Shown here: positions 18,007-26,927 of the stretch, piece after piece
How the letters are laid out: each line of letters starts with the position of its first letter
Numbering within the stretch: the first letter of the stretch is position 1
Origin: an uncultured Flavobacteriales bacterium
GTDB taxonomy: Bacteria; Bacteroidota; Bacteroidia; Flavobacteriales_D; Crocinitomicaceae
Direction of reading: 5' to 3'
DNA length: 64,000 nt
Assembly (NCBI GenBank): GCA_937876195.1
Contig: CALEIK010000015.1
Location: 62,001 to 126,000 of the forward strand
Position numbers and translations under genes: made by a program
The notes under the pieces: generated by a model
Database searches by the model: none
Told to the model about the DNA's origin: nothing
The model's input: only the letters and a program-made list of their open reading frames with translations

Positions 18007-18746
18007 AAGTCTATAAAACAATTATCATTGACGACGAACGCTTAGCGCGTGAAGAATTAAAATCCATCCTTTCTAACTATGATCAGATCGATGTTATTGA
18101 CGAGGCAAAGAATGGGGAAGAGGGGATAGAAAGAATCAAAGAACTCGAACCCGATTTGATTTTTCTTGACATTTCTATGCCAGGAATGACGGGTTTTGAA
18201 ATGCTGAAGCAACTCGAAATCATTCCAAGAGTAATTTTTATTACTGCTTACGATGAGTTCGCTCTAAAAGCATTTGAAGTCAACGCGTTGGATTATATCT
18301 TGAAACCGATTGACACCAATCGTCTCGAAGAAGCATTGGAAAAATTGAAACGTTCTGATGAGCAAGAGTTTGAATCTGTCAACAAATTTGTGAAGGACGA
18401 GAACAAAAAACTGGGATTACAGGACAAGGTGTTCATCAAGGACGGGGAGAAGTGCTATTTTGTGCAACTTTCCGAAGTACGCATGTTAGAATCCGATGGA
18501 AACTACGTAAAAGTCTACTTCAACAACAGTCGTCCATTGATTTTACGTTCGTTGAACAGTTTTGAAGAGCGTTTGGATCCCGAATTCTTTTTTAGAGCCA
18601 ATCGGAAATTCATCATCAATTTGAATTGGGTGGTAGGCATTGAAAATTGGTTCAACGGTGGACTCCAAGTGGAATTGAAAACGGGGGATAAAATTGAAAT
18701 TTCCCGCAGGCAAGCCATTCGTTTCCGAGAAGTATTTGCGATTTAG
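18003..18746 (+). CDS. LytTR family response regulator
   Basis: 247 residues. The receiver domain (1-120) has the acidic pair Asp10/Asp11, phospho-acceptor Asp56 in FLDISMPG, the conserved Thr in ITAYDE and the KP motif in YILKPID. The LytTR DNA-binding domain (~140-247) has EVRMLESDGNYVKVY and FFRANRKFIINL. Partner of the kinase just upstream. Its stop overlaps the convergent CvfB-like gene by 4 bp. Confidence 0.95.
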   Translation: MKVYKTIIIDDERLAREELKSILSNYDQIDVIDEAKNGEEGIERIKELEPDLIFLDISMPGMTGFEMLKQLEIIPRVIFITAYDEFALKAFEVNALDYILKPIDTNRLEEALEKLKRSDEQEFESVNKFVKDENKKLGLQDKVFIKDGEKCYFVQLSEVRMLESDGNYVKVYFNNSRPLILRSLNSFEERLDPEFFFRANRKFIINLNWVVGIENWFNGGLQVELKTGDKIEISRRQAIRFREVFAI

Positions 18747-19573
18747 TTTCCGATGTAGGTAATTGCGTCAGCATCCAAGGTAATCAGGCGCTGCTTGTAT
18801 AAGTTTCCTACGGCTTGTTTGAACGTTTTCTTGCTCATTCCAACCGTTTCTCTTATAATTTCAGGATCACTTTTATCGGTGATCGATAATTTTTTTCGCA
18901 CTTTTAAAATTTCCAACAAGCGTTCTGCCGAGCCTTCAACTTTTACGTACCCAGTTTTATCTAGTCGGACATCTAGCTTCCCGTCTTCACGGACATTGGA
19001 AACGAAACCTGTCGTCCAGTCACCTCGTTTTATAGGTCGACTTATATCATTGTGAAAAATCATTCCTGAGTAGCGATCGTTCACCACGACTTTTATTCCT
19101 AAATCGGTTGTTTCACAAATCAACAAACTTACTTCTTCGTCTGGATCAAACTCATGTTCACATGGTTCAAAGTAGCGGTTCACTTTTGTAGAGCCAAACA
19201 CACGATCGGTGCTTTCATCCAACAATAGGCACGTTAAGTAATAACGTCCTTCTTCCAATTTTAGGTTTTGTTCCCTGAAGGGAATCATTAATTCTTTTTT
19301 CAGTCCCCAATCCACAAATGCCCCAAAGTGATTCACTGAAGTTACTTTGAGAAATGCGAAGCCGTTCATTTTGATTTTAGGCGTTTCGGTGGTTGCTACA
19401 GCTCGATCTTCCGAATCGCGGTACACAAAGACATTGACCATGTCGTCGAGATCCATTTCATCGGTCAAATATTTGTTGGGCAACAAGACGTCATTATCTT
19501 CTTCATCGCCGAGGTAAGCCCCAACGGATGTAAATCTGAGCAATTTAAGCTCATTCATTTCTCCAATTTTCAT
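18743..19573 (-). CDS. CvfB-like S1-domain RNA-binding protein
   Basis: 276 residues. The N-terminal AYLGDEEDNDVLLPNKY segment, tandem S1-like folds (AFLKVTSVNHFGAFVDWGL at ~73-91, then ~140-205) and a C-terminal winged-helix-like region (~220-272, MSKKTFKQAVGNLYKQRLI) match the CvfB/YitL family of RNA-binding regulators. Convergent with the LytTR regulator (4 bp shared) and 3 bp downstream of the universal stress protein gene, so it is probably in that operon. Confidence 0.88.
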   Translation of the reverse strand: MKIGEMNELKLLRFTSVGAYLGDEEDNDVLLPNKYLTDEMDLDDMVNVFVYRDSEDRAVATTETPKIKMNGFAFLKVTSVNHFGAFVDWGLKKELMIPFREQNLKLEEGRYYLTCLLLDESTDRVFGSTKVNRYFEPCEHEFDPDEEVSLLICETTDLGIKVVVNDRYSGMIFHNDISRPIKRGDWTTGFVSNVREDGKLDVRLDKTGYVKVEGSAERLLEILKVRKKLSITDKSDPEIIRETVGMSKKTFKQAVGNLYKQRLITLDADAITYIGN

Positions 19574-19576
19574 GTA

Positions 19577-20383
19577 CTAGAAATAGAGTGCCGACGCCAA
19601 TTTAGAATTGATAATTAAAACAGGTAACGCGGGCTTGTTTGTAATTAAATTTTGTGCAAAGCTATCAAATTGCGGCAATAAACTCTCCGAATGATAAGAA
19701 ATAGCAATTAAGCCCACATCATTTTTCTTTACAAACTGCATTATTTTTTTTCCGTAGTTGCCTCTGATTTTAACATAGTGAATGGTGGCGTCAATCGATC
19801 GCTCTTCGTACTGCTTGCTCACAATACCGACCCTGTTTTTCAAGCGAGTACTCATAATTTCGTCGCTTTGTTCTTCTGCTAGTACATTGACTTTAGCATT
19901 AAGAATATTTGCCATATCACCAGCGATATTCACTATTTGGAGGCTTTCTTTGGTTAAATCAATAGGAACAACCACTTTCGAAACTTCTTTTAATTCAGTG
20001 CCCTTTTGAACGATGAGAAATGGACAGTCAGCACTCATCACCAATTTCATTGCAAAACTACCGAACAAACGTTGTAATCCTCTTGTTCCATGCGTTCCCA
20101 TGATAATCAACTGCGCTTTCTCTTCCTTTGCAATTTTCCCTATGTCCGTAAAGATATCACCGACTTTTACCAAAGTAGAAATGGTGACTCCAGTTGGAAC
20201 TTCCAGTGATGATTTTAGCTTTTCAAATTCTTTTGTCATTGCCGCGCCCTTCGCCTTATCCGAGGTTAGATGTAACAATAGAATTTCGGCGTGCACCCGT
20301 TTTCCTAAAAATAATGCATAGTCCAATGCTCTTTTGGTGACAGGTGTAAAATCATAAGGAACGATGTACAAATTCTTACTCAT
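19577..20383 (-). CDS. Universal stress protein, tandem UspA domains
   Basis: 268 residues holding two UspA domains (~1-140 and ~145-265). The first keeps an ATP-binding-like MGTHGTRGLQRLFGS motif; the second has lost it (AISYHSESLLPQ), so only one site is likely to bind nucleotide. Cytosolic, with no signal or membrane segment. Preceded by TAATTTTG at 20443-20450 with a ~55-nt leader. Followed by the CvfB-like gene. Confidence 0.92.
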   Translation of the reverse strand: MSKNLYIVPYDFTPVTKRALDYALFLGKRVHAEILLLHLTSDKAKGAAMTKEFEKLKSSLEVPTGVTISTLVKVGDIFTDIGKIAKEEKAQLIIMGTHGTRGLQRLFGSFAMKLVMSADCPFLIVQKGTELKEVSKVVVPIDLTKESLQIVNIAGDMANILNAKVNVLAEEQSDEIMSTRLKNRVGIVSKQYEERSIDATIHYVKIRGNYGKKIMQFVKKNDVGLIAISYHSESLLPQFDSFAQNLITNKPALPVLIINSKLASALYF

Positions 20384-20442
20384 GGTGTGTGCTGGTTAAA
20401 ACATTCAGTATTTACTAAAAGGGTTTACTCGTCGGGAAAGTA

Positions 20443-20450
20443 CAAAATTA
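20443..20450 (-). promoter_or_regulatory. -7 promoter element TAATTTTG of the universal stress protein gene
   Basis: The minus strand reads TAATTTTG, 59 nt before ATG 20383, inside an AT-rich spacer. Confidence 0.45.
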
Positions 20451-20495
20451 TATTTAATTAATCTAAATTAAGTAATACAGATTTTTTTGAACCTT

Positions 20496-21599
20496 TTAAT
20501 CCCTTTTTTTGTTCTTCTTTTTGCGTTTATCTTTTTTTACCACTTCATCGTAAAAAGAAATTTGCGATGGGTCGCGCTTGTCCTTTTTATCCACTTTGGT
20601 TTCTTTATCTTCTTCTTTCTTATCAATTTCAGATTCTGGAGTTACTGCGACATGCTCGATACTACCGTTCGGATTATTAGGGTCTTCTGGATTAATCCAT
20701 TTCACCTTAACTTCCTTAGGTTCTACTTTTCCTGTTTTTTCATTTGTCACATAGATGATCTGCTTTTTAGGATCTGCTTCGTTGTTGGTTCCGATGACAT
20801 CTTCGTGTAAAATCCACTTTCCAGATTCTAATTCAAACGCGTCATAAGACATGTCTGGTACATAATAAGAGCGGTAGTTTTTTAAGTTGGGCGACTCAGG
20901 GGAAAGGTGATCGAAAATAATACGATTCCTGCTTTGTTCGTAATTCAGTGCCATCGACGTTTTTTTGGAATGTTCAAAGAACACTCTCTTTTGCGTGGAT
21001 TTACCTACTTTAAAGATTGGACTCCCTAACTTCACGGTGCTTCCTGTAAAATAGATGGCGTCTATTAATTTCACTTGGCTTGAAGGTCCGTAATGGTCCC
21101 AACCTAAAACGGTATAAATCATTTTACTTCCCTTTTTAACAGGGATAATCTTATAATAAAGCGCGCCGTACCATTCATCGGATGCCAAAATCTCTGTCGG
21201 TTGTGTGGGCATTCCAAACGAGTTGTCCTTTAATTCTGTGACGTATTGTTCTTTCTTCCTCTTGTCGAAATGAACGACAAAACAGGTGTATTTTTGTGTT
21301 AAATCATCTTGTTCAATGTTGTAATTGACAATCCGCATTTGTTTGTCAGGACTATCAATAAATCCAACTGTCGTCAAGGTTGAAAACGGATAGGTGAGAG
21401 CACCTTCTTTTTCCAGTGCCGCCGCTAGCGTTTCTTTGAAGATGAGATTTTTAGCTTCTTTCTCTTGGTTGTTCTCTGCAGATCTAAGTGCTTCTAAAAG
21501 AGGCAAGAGCTTTTCTTCTTCCTGCGCCAAAGACGTACTTTGTGCAAAAAGCTGAGCCGTTCCGATAAAAACAAGAAAGAAGACCAATAATTTTTTCAT
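20496..21599 (-). CDS. Secreted hypothetical protein with Lys-rich tail
   Basis: 367 residues from ATG 21599, which gives a signal peptide (MKKLLVFFLVFIGTAQLFAQ); the frame is open to 21656 but that start lacks one. The mature part is mostly beta/charged (~20-290), ending in a long acidic/basic tail (~300-367) that finishes KKDKRKKKNKKRD. No motif recognised. Its start lies 57 bp beyond the end of the DinB-like gene, so it may be the last gene of the rpe operon. Confidence 0.75.
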   Translation of the reverse strand: MKKLLVFFLVFIGTAQLFAQSTSLAQEEEKLLPLLEALRSAENNQEKEAKNLIFKETLAAALEKEGALTYPFSTLTTVGFIDSPDKQMRIVNYNIEQDDLTQKYTCFVVHFDKRKKEQYVTELKDNSFGMPTQPTEILASDEWYGALYYKIIPVKKGSKMIYTVLGWDHYGPSSQVKLIDAIYFTGSTVKLGSPIFKVGKSTQKRVFFEHSKKTSMALNYEQSRNRIIFDHLSPESPNLKNYRSYYVPDMSYDAFELESGKWILHEDVIGTNNEADPKKQIIYVTNEKTGKVEPKEVKVKWINPEDPNNPNGSIEHVAVTPESEIDKKEEDKETKVDKKDKRDPSQISFYDEVVKKDKRKKKNKKRD

Positions 21600-21656
21600 A
21601 CAGTTAAAATAACGAATAAAAGCGGAATTTGTTACTTGCATCAAAAACTTTACCAA

Positions 21657-22103
21657 TTACCCGTGGTAGGAGATAAAGTTAAACGAAGGAACCGGTAAAT
21701 TCAACGTTCTCAGTTCATGTGAAATTTGCGCGCGGTGATAAGTACTGTGATTTAAGATGTGATAAAGAATGTCGATGGTTTCCTTTTCCATCGGAACACC
21801 TTCTTCATTGTGATAATTTACTTTTTGCAAGGTATCAATTTGTTCGATAAAATCAATGGTCTGCAAATAATTTTCCTGTGCCAGTTTAAGCCAGTAATCG
21901 CTCGGTAATAGATCCCAAGTAAACGATTCTTGCCGCTTTTCTTGCATTCGAAAGATCCAAATGTGATGCACATTGATAATGTGTGACATTGATTTCTGGA
22001 TGTAAGGGGAGATGTGATCTTCATGCGTCAATAAGTGTTCAATCCACTTTTGATTGGACAGAAAATCGTATTCAAATTTATCCTTGAAAAATTCTTTGAT
22101 CAC
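21657..22103 (-). CDS. DinB-like four-helix-bundle protein
   Basis: 148 residues starting at a GTG that follows the rpe TAG stop with no gap, which suggests translational coupling. Three histidines in the expected spacing (HIINVHHIW ~42-50, HILNHSTYHRAQI ~117-129) form the metal site of the DinB/YfiT superfamily. Members include thiol transferases and DNA-damage-induced proteins; the exact activity is not evident. Confidence 0.8.
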   Translation of the reverse strand: MIKEFFKDKFEYDFLSNQKWIEHLLTHEDHISPYIQKSMSHIINVHHIWIFRMQEKRQESFTWDLLPSDYWLKLAQENYLQTIDFIEQIDTLQKVNYHNEEGVPMEKETIDILYHILNHSTYHRAQISHELRTLNLPVPSFNFISYHG

Positions 22104-22754
22104 CTACAGTGCCTTTAAATCTTCAATAGTTTGAGTAGGGTTGTTTGAATTGAATACAAAACTCCCTGCAACAAGCGCATCAGCGCCAGCTTCAACCAAT
22201 CGCGCACCCGTTTCAAGGTTCACACCTCCGTCCACTTCAATAATCACGTTCGCATTCGCTCGTTGAATCAGTGCCTTCAACTTTCGCACTTTATCAACAG
22301 CGCCGTCAATGAATTTTTGTCCCCCAAAACCAGGATTTACAGACATGATTAGCACCAAATCAAGGTCTTTGATGACATCTTCGAGGACATCAACATTTGT
22401 ATGTGGATTCATCGCTACTCCTGCTTTCATTCCGTGCGACTTAATCAATTGAATGGTGCGGTGCAAGTGAGTACAGGCTTCATAATGTACTGTTAAAATA
22501 TCCGTTCCAACCTTTGCAAATTCCTCTACGAATTGATCTGGATTCACAATCATAATATGTACATCCAGTGGCTTTGTTGCATGTTGCTTAATCGCCTTGA
22601 TGACAGGAAAACCGAATGAAATATTGGGAACAAAAACACCGTCCATTACATCCACATGAAACCAGTCAGCACTGGAGTTATTGATCATTTCTACATCACG
22701 TTGAACATTGGCGAAATCGCATGATAAAACCGAGGGGGAAATGATAACTGACAT
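22104..22754 (-). CDS. rpe: Ribulose-phosphate 3-epimerase
   Basis: 216 residues, normal length. TIM-barrel motifs: DWFHVDVMDG and LDVHIMIV (metal His/Asp ligands), VNPGFGGQKF (phosphate loop) and IIEVDGGVN (catalytic Asp). Interconverts ribulose-5-P and xylulose-5-P in the pentose phosphate pathway. Preceded by TAAATTTG with a TTG about 23 nt further up. Confidence 0.98.
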   Translation of the reverse strand: MSVIISPSVLSCDFANVQRDVEMINNSSADWFHVDVMDGVFVPNISFGFPVIKAIKQHATKPLDVHIMIVNPDQFVEEFAKVGTDILTVHYEACTHLHRTIQLIKSHGMKAGVAMNPHTNVDVLEDVIKDLDLVLIMSVNPGFGGQKFIDGAVDKVRKLKALIQRANANVIIEVDGGVNLETGARLVEAGADALVAGSFVFNSNNPTQTIEDLKAL

Positions 22755-22774
22755 AATTACAAATGTGTTTTTTA

Positions 22775-22782
22775 CAAATTTA
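22775..22782 (-). promoter_or_regulatory. -7 promoter element TAAATTTG of rpe
   Basis: The minus strand reads TAAATTTG, 20 nt before ATG 22754; a TTG lies ~23 nt upstream of it, close to the -33 spacing reported for Bacteroidota. Confidence 0.55.
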
Positions 22783-22796
22783 ATTTTATTCTAAAG

Positions 22797-24374
22797 TTAT
22801 TGATGCAAAATTTTAATGTATTCCTCATCGCGGCCATAGATATCAATAAACATTGTCATGGTGGTGTCTGATCGCGTCACTGTTTGGTATTCTACGAAAA
22901 TAGGTATCGGATCGAGTAATCGAATTTCATAATTTTCGCCTCGCCCAAGCAGGGTGTCCAGAGAATCGGGAACTATTTCGTTGAATTTATTGTTGTATTC
23001 GTCTCGTTCCAAAATAATTTTTGCCAAATCCACTGGGTTCTGCGTACGCATGCAACCGTGAGAGTATGCACGAACATCGACTCCAAAAAGCGATTTAGCA
23101 GGAGTGTCATGAAAATAAACGCTGTGTTCATTGAAGAAATCAAACTTTATGATGCCCAAACTGTTTTTTGGTCCAGGCAATTGGCGCACTTTGTACGGAA
23201 AGCTATTTTGGCGAATACTACGCCAATTCACTGTATGCGGGTCGATTAGTTCATCTTTTCTGAAAATTTCATAATCGTGTTTCTCCAAGTATCCTACATT
23301 GCGCTGCACAGCAGGTAAAATCTCCTTACTGGCTATAGAGTAGGGAACGTTCCAATAAGGATAAACGACAATTTTACGCAATTTCGAATTCAACTCGGGC
23401 GTTTGATTTTCCATAGATCCCACAACAAGATTGTGCTCACTTTTTAAACTGTCGTTGATGTACAATCGCAATTTGTATTCAGGGATATTGATTCGAATGT
23501 ACTTACTTGGGCGAGGTGTTTGAGAACGAATTTTATCCATCGAGACTAAAACACGCTCCATCTTGTGATAGGTACTTTCATTGAGCGCCATGGAAGTGTA
23601 CTTTCCGATCACAGCGTCCGGCTTTAGCATATTGTCCTGCTGAAATTGCGCCAAACTCTCGGCTAATTCGGTACTGTCCTTGGTGCTCTTTTTCAAGTAT
23701 CCTTTTGAGAGCAATGCTTTTGTCGTTTTTTCAATTGCACCAAGCGAATCGTACTTAATGGATTTGATGTTGAAGGTTGTTGTATCAAGTTCATGCGTAT
23801 CCACAAAGGCAATTAATCCTTTCCCAAGCGCCTGATACGTTGAGTCATTTGGTCCAAATTTCAAAAATTGTGTCCGCAACTCAATCGAACTGTCAAATTG
23901 AATATTTTGATCAATAGCCTCAACAGGGCAGAGGGTCTTCGGTCGAGCCACCTTATTTTCGTAATCGATAATTCCATGTTTTAAATCGGCAACCACGCGA
24001 CTTAGTCCCAGAGTAATGTAGATTTCGTCTTGAATGTAATTCTTCGTATTTACGTGGAAAAGACGATTTTTAGGAATGCTTATTTCATGACTTTTGGAAA
24101 GTACTTTTTTTAAGCGCACACCTTCCGTCGTTAAGATCGAATCATTGATCCAACGCGGTTCATATTTTCGAGCGGAATAGTAGGATTGCAAATAGCTGAC
24201 AAGTGAATCCGGTAAATTTAACTGTTCAAAATATGCGTTGGAAATGGCGAGTTTCATTTTTTCAGTAACCGCAATGTCTTGATTTTCAAACGGCGGCAGT
24301 TCTACATTTTCGGGGCTGTCCCCGCAAGATGAAAAAATAACAAGGAGAATAAAACTAATTAATAGTGGCTTCAT
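22797..24374 (-). CDS. L,D-transpeptidase (YcbB-type), lipoprotein
   Basis: 525 residues. The N-terminus has a lipobox (IFSSCGD, Cys17), so it is a lipoprotein. A peptidoglycan-binding region (~230-265, AQFQQDNMLKPDAVIG) precedes the YkuD catalytic domain with HDTPAKSLFG and AYSHGCMR (nucleophile Cys441). The length and layout match the YcbB/LdtD group, which forms 3-3 cross-links in peptidoglycan. Single gene, divergent from the third rhomboid. Confidence 0.93.
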   Translation of the reverse strand: MKPLLISFILLVIFSSCGDSPENVELPPFENQDIAVTEKMKLAISNAYFEQLNLPDSLVSYLQSYYSARKYEPRWINDSILTTEGVRLKKVLSKSHEISIPKNRLFHVNTKNYIQDEIYITLGLSRVVADLKHGIIDYENKVARPKTLCPVEAIDQNIQFDSSIELRTQFLKFGPNDSTYQALGKGLIAFVDTHELDTTTFNIKSIKYDSLGAIEKTTKALLSKGYLKKSTKDSTELAESLAQFQQDNMLKPDAVIGKYTSMALNESTYHKMERVLVSMDKIRSQTPRPSKYIRINIPEYKLRLYINDSLKSEHNLVVGSMENQTPELNSKLRKIVVYPYWNVPYSIASKEILPAVQRNVGYLEKHDYEIFRKDELIDPHTVNWRSIRQNSFPYKVRQLPGPKNSLGIIKFDFFNEHSVYFHDTPAKSLFGVDVRAYSHGCMRTQNPVDLAKIILERDEYNNKFNEIVPDSLDTLLGRGENYEIRLLDPIPIFVEYQTVTRSDTTMTMFIDIYGRDEEYIKILHQ

Positions 24375-24447
24375 AGGTTAAGTTTCTCGAAATCCTTACA
24401 TTCGTGTCTTTAGCAAACGAAGATACAATATTTTAGACTATTTCATA

Positions 24448-25095
24448 ATGATAAATGTCCTTACCATCATTCTTGTCATCACCGTTGGAATTTCATTGAT
24501 GGCTTTTAACAATCGTGCAATGATGGACAAAATGTTATACATTCCATACGATTGTAAGCACAATAGAAATTACGGACGAATTTTCACACATATCTTGATT
24601 CACGCGGATTGGGGACATTTACTTTTCAATATGATTTCTCTTTATTTTTTAGGGAATAGTTTTTTGACGCAACCAGCGTACCCGCATTTAGGAATTGATG
24701 GAGGATTGATTGCTACGTATGGTGATTTTATGGGACAGTTGCACTTTGCCTCTTTGTATGTTTTAGGGGCGCTGTTTGCAACAGGGATACCGTATGCGCG
24801 GAATCAAGACAATCCCAGTTATAGATCATTAGGAGCCTCTGGAGCTGTTTCTGCAATTATTTTTGCAGCAATTCTTTGGAATCCGAGCATGCAGATTCAA
24901 ATAATTTTTATACCTTTTCCAATTCCAGCCTATATTTTCGGTCCGCTCTATTTGTTGTATGAGTTTTATGCTGACAAGCGAGGAGGGACTGGAATCGCTC
25001 ATGATGCTCACATTGGAGGTGCCATTTTTGGCATTATTTACGTGTTGATAATTAACATTGATAAAGGAAAACAATTTATAGAAACCATTTTTTAA
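24448..25095 (+). CDS. Rhomboid family intramembrane serine protease
   Basis: 215 residues with six membrane segments. Catalytic serine in LGASGA (Ser131) and histidine in DAHIGGA (His188), with HLLFN at 57-61. A compact rhomboid with a ~30-residue loop after helix 2 (74-100). Start at ATG 24448. The class IV aminotransferase gene follows after 15 bp. Confidence 0.93.
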   Translation: MINVLTIILVITVGISLMAFNNRAMMDKMLYIPYDCKHNRNYGRIFTHILIHADWGHLLFNMISLYFLGNSFLTQPAYPHLGIDGGLIATYGDFMGQLHFASLYVLGALFATGIPYARNQDNPSYRSLGASGAVSAIIFAAILWNPSMQIQIIFIPFPIPAYIFGPLYLLYEFYADKRGGTGIAHDAHIGGAIFGIIYVLIINIDKGKQFIETIF

Positions 25096-25110
25096 ATCCT
25101 ACGCTTACTT

Positions 25111-25956
25111 ATGCTATATGTGAACAACAATGGAGATATTTTAGAAAACGGTACCTATACCATCAAAACAGGAAATCGGGGCTATTTGTATGGTGACGGC
25201 GTTTTTGAAAGTATTCGGATATTGAATGGTCAACCAATCAACTTGGTGAATCACATCACACGTATGCTGGAGGGTGCGGTAAAATTAAAAATGCGTCCAC
25301 CGAGCTTTTTTACCCTTGAATTTTTTGAGGAGCGAATCATCGAATTGTGTTCGAAATCTGGAATTACCGAAGGAGGAAGATGTCGTATTTCCTTGGATCG
25401 ATCGAGTGGAGGAACCTTTTACCCTGACTCCAATGAAGTTGAGTTCTACCTTGAAGTATATCCGACCGACATCAATAAATTTGAATTAAATCAACGCGGT
25501 GTTGAAGTCGACATATTCATGGAGCTGAAGAAAGATAAGACCAGTTTGTCCAATTTTAAAACGAAAAATGGCTTGATTTATATTCTTGCGGCAATTGCCG
25601 CGAAAGAAAAAGGATTGGATGATTATCTCATCACCAACTATTCTGGAGGAATTCTTGAGTGTACTGCTTCCAACTTATTTGTTGTCAGCAATGGTGTGTT
25701 GTACACGCCGGGACTGGAAGAAGGTTGCTTGGCCGGCACAATGCGCATGCAGGTGATCAATCTTGCAATTTCCAACGGGATAAAAGTTTACGAATGCAAT
25801 ATTCTACCTCAAAATTTATTGGTGGCGGATGAGATTTTCTTAACCAATGCCATCACTGGTATTACGTGGGTAAGTGGTTATCGTACAAAGCGTTATTTCA
25901 ATAATACAGCACGTCGAATGGTTGATTTACTCAATCAATATTGGAAAATGCATTAA
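25111..25956 (+). CDS. PLP-dependent class IV aminotransferase/lyase
   Basis: 281 residues, fold-type IV. Recognisable parts: LYGDGVFESIR (24-36), LSNFKTKNG with the likely PLP lysine Lys150, ITNYSGGILECTASNLFVV (~170-190) and GTMRMQVI. The family contains branched-chain aminotransferase, D-amino-acid aminotransferase and aminodeoxychorismate lyase; the specificity cannot be read from the sequence. The ywbE-type gene follows 2 bp after the stop. Confidence 0.88.
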   Translation: MLYVNNNGDILENGTYTIKTGNRGYLYGDGVFESIRILNGQPINLVNHITRMLEGAVKLKMRPPSFFTLEFFEERIIELCSKSGITEGGRCRISLDRSSGGTFYPDSNEVEFYLEVYPTDINKFELNQRGVEVDIFMELKKDKTSLSNFKTKNGLIYILAAIAAKEKGLDDYLITNYSGGILECTASNLFVVSNGVLYTPGLEEGCLAGTMRMQVINLAISNGIKVYECNILPQNLLVADEIFLTNAITGITWVSGYRTKRYFNNTARRMVDLLNQYWKMH

Positions 25957-25958
25957 TT

Positions 25959-26153
25959 ATGGATGGAACGTATCGAAAGAACATAGAAATTGGTGCATAC
26001 GTCGCAATTGTGCTCAAACAAGATCAGCGAACAGGCAAACTGACTGAAGGAAACGTGAAGGACATTCTAACGAGTTCTAGCCACCACCCACATGGCATTA
26101 AAGTGCGTTTGGAAGATGGACAGGTAGGTAGGGTAAAGCAGTTGTTAGAGTGA
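25959..26153 (+). CDS. YwbE family protein
   Basis: 64 residues from ATG 25959 (MDGTYRKNIEIG), 2 bp after the aminotransferase stop. GAYVAIVLKQDQRTGKLTEG and the SSHHPHGIKVRLEDGQVGRV segment are the hallmark of the YwbE family, small basic single-domain proteins of unknown function. A longer frame from TTG 25941 would overlap the previous gene and is not needed. Confidence 0.9.
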   Translation: MDGTYRKNIEIGAYVAIVLKQDQRTGKLTEGNVKDILTSSSHHPHGIKVRLEDGQVGRVKQLLE

Positions 26154-26213
26154 AATTGATCCCTAATTTCAGATATTTTGAGAAAAGCAGGTAAGATATT
26201 TAAAACTAAGCAG

Positions 26214-26221
26214 TATCTTTG
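26214..26221 (+). promoter_or_regulatory. -7 promoter element TATCTTTG of the cold-shock gene
   Basis: TATCTTTG lies 171 nt before ATG 26393, giving the longest leader after any recognised promoter in the window (~165 nt). Confidence 0.6.
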
Positions 26222-26240
26222 TACAACGTTTTAGTGAAAA

Positions 26241-26356
26241 GCTCAAATTTCAAGAACTTCAACGTGTTATTGCATTTCTGGATGATTTATTCGGTAAAAG
26301 ATTCAAGAGTATCATTTTCCAATCATTTATTTAGTACCAATGACTTAAATTTGAGC
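26241..26356 (+). promoter_or_regulatory. Structured 5' leader of the cold-shock gene with a long-range stem
   Basis: A perfect 10-bp inverted repeat, GCTCAAATTT at 26241-26250 and AAATTTGAGC at 26347-26356, closes a 96-nt loop inside the leader; the 3' arm lies 36 nt before the start codon. Cold-shock genes such as E. coli cspA have long leaders that refold with temperature; a similar role here is inference. It could also be chance in AT-rich DNA, though 10 perfect pairs bracketing the leader make that less likely. Confidence 0.5.
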
Positions 26357-26392
26357 ATGTATGATAGGAAGTATTAACAAAGAATAAACTGA

Positions 26393-26839
26393 ATGGCAAA
26401 ATCGCAAGAAACATTTAACAAAAAAGAAAAAGAAAAAAAGAGATTAAAAAAGCGACAAGATAAGTTGCTGAAAAAAGAAGAGCGTAAAGCAACTTCCGAT
26501 GGTGGAGGATTGGACAATATGATGGCTTATGTGGATGAGCATGGAAACATTTCTGACACGCCGCCAGATCCAACCAAGAAAAAGAAAATCAACGCCAACA
26601 ATATTGAGTTGGGTGTTCCCAAACGTGAAGAAGGCGGAGAAGATGAAGGAAACCAAGGGAAAGTTACTTTTTACAACGACTCAAAAGGTTATGGGTTTAT
26701 TAAAGATGGAAGAACGCAAGATAATTTCTTTTTCCACGTAAATGGACTTATTGACGAAGTGAAAGAAAACGATAATGTAACGTACGAACTGGAGCGCGGG
26801 CCTAAAGGAATGAACGCTGTAAAAGTGAAGAAGATTTAA
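26393..26839 (+). CDS. Cold-shock-domain protein with basic N-terminal extension
   Basis: 148 residues. A Lys/Glu-rich N-terminal arm (1-35) and a linker lead to a C-terminal cold-shock domain (~86-148) with GKVTFYNDSKGYGFIKD (RNP1-like) and DNFFFHVNGL (RNP2-like). It binds single-stranded RNA/DNA. The layout is typical of Bacteroidota cold-shock proteins that are about twice the size of CspA. Followed by a terminator; a DEAD-box helicase gene lies 600 bp downstream. Confidence 0.93.
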   Translation: MAKSQETFNKKEKEKKRLKKRQDKLLKKEERKATSDGGGLDNMMAYVDEHGNISDTPPDPTKKKKINANNIELGVPKREEGGEDEGNQGKVTFYNDSKGYGFIKDGRTQDNFFFHVNGLIDEVKENDNVTYELERGPKGMNAVKVKKI

Positions 26840-26862
26840 TCGGAAAAAGAATAGATAGTTCG

Positions 26863-26903
26863 AAAACCATCGGTTTGCCTTAGGCAGATTGATGGTTTTT
26901 TTG
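26863..26903 (+). terminator. Rho-independent terminator of the cold-shock gene
   Basis: Arms AAAACCATC (26863-26871) and GATGGTTTT (26891-26899) pair perfectly, enclose a smaller GCC/GGC stem and run into T-rich sequence. Confidence 0.8.
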
Positions 26904-26927
26904 TTTCTTGATGAATTATTAGAAGTT

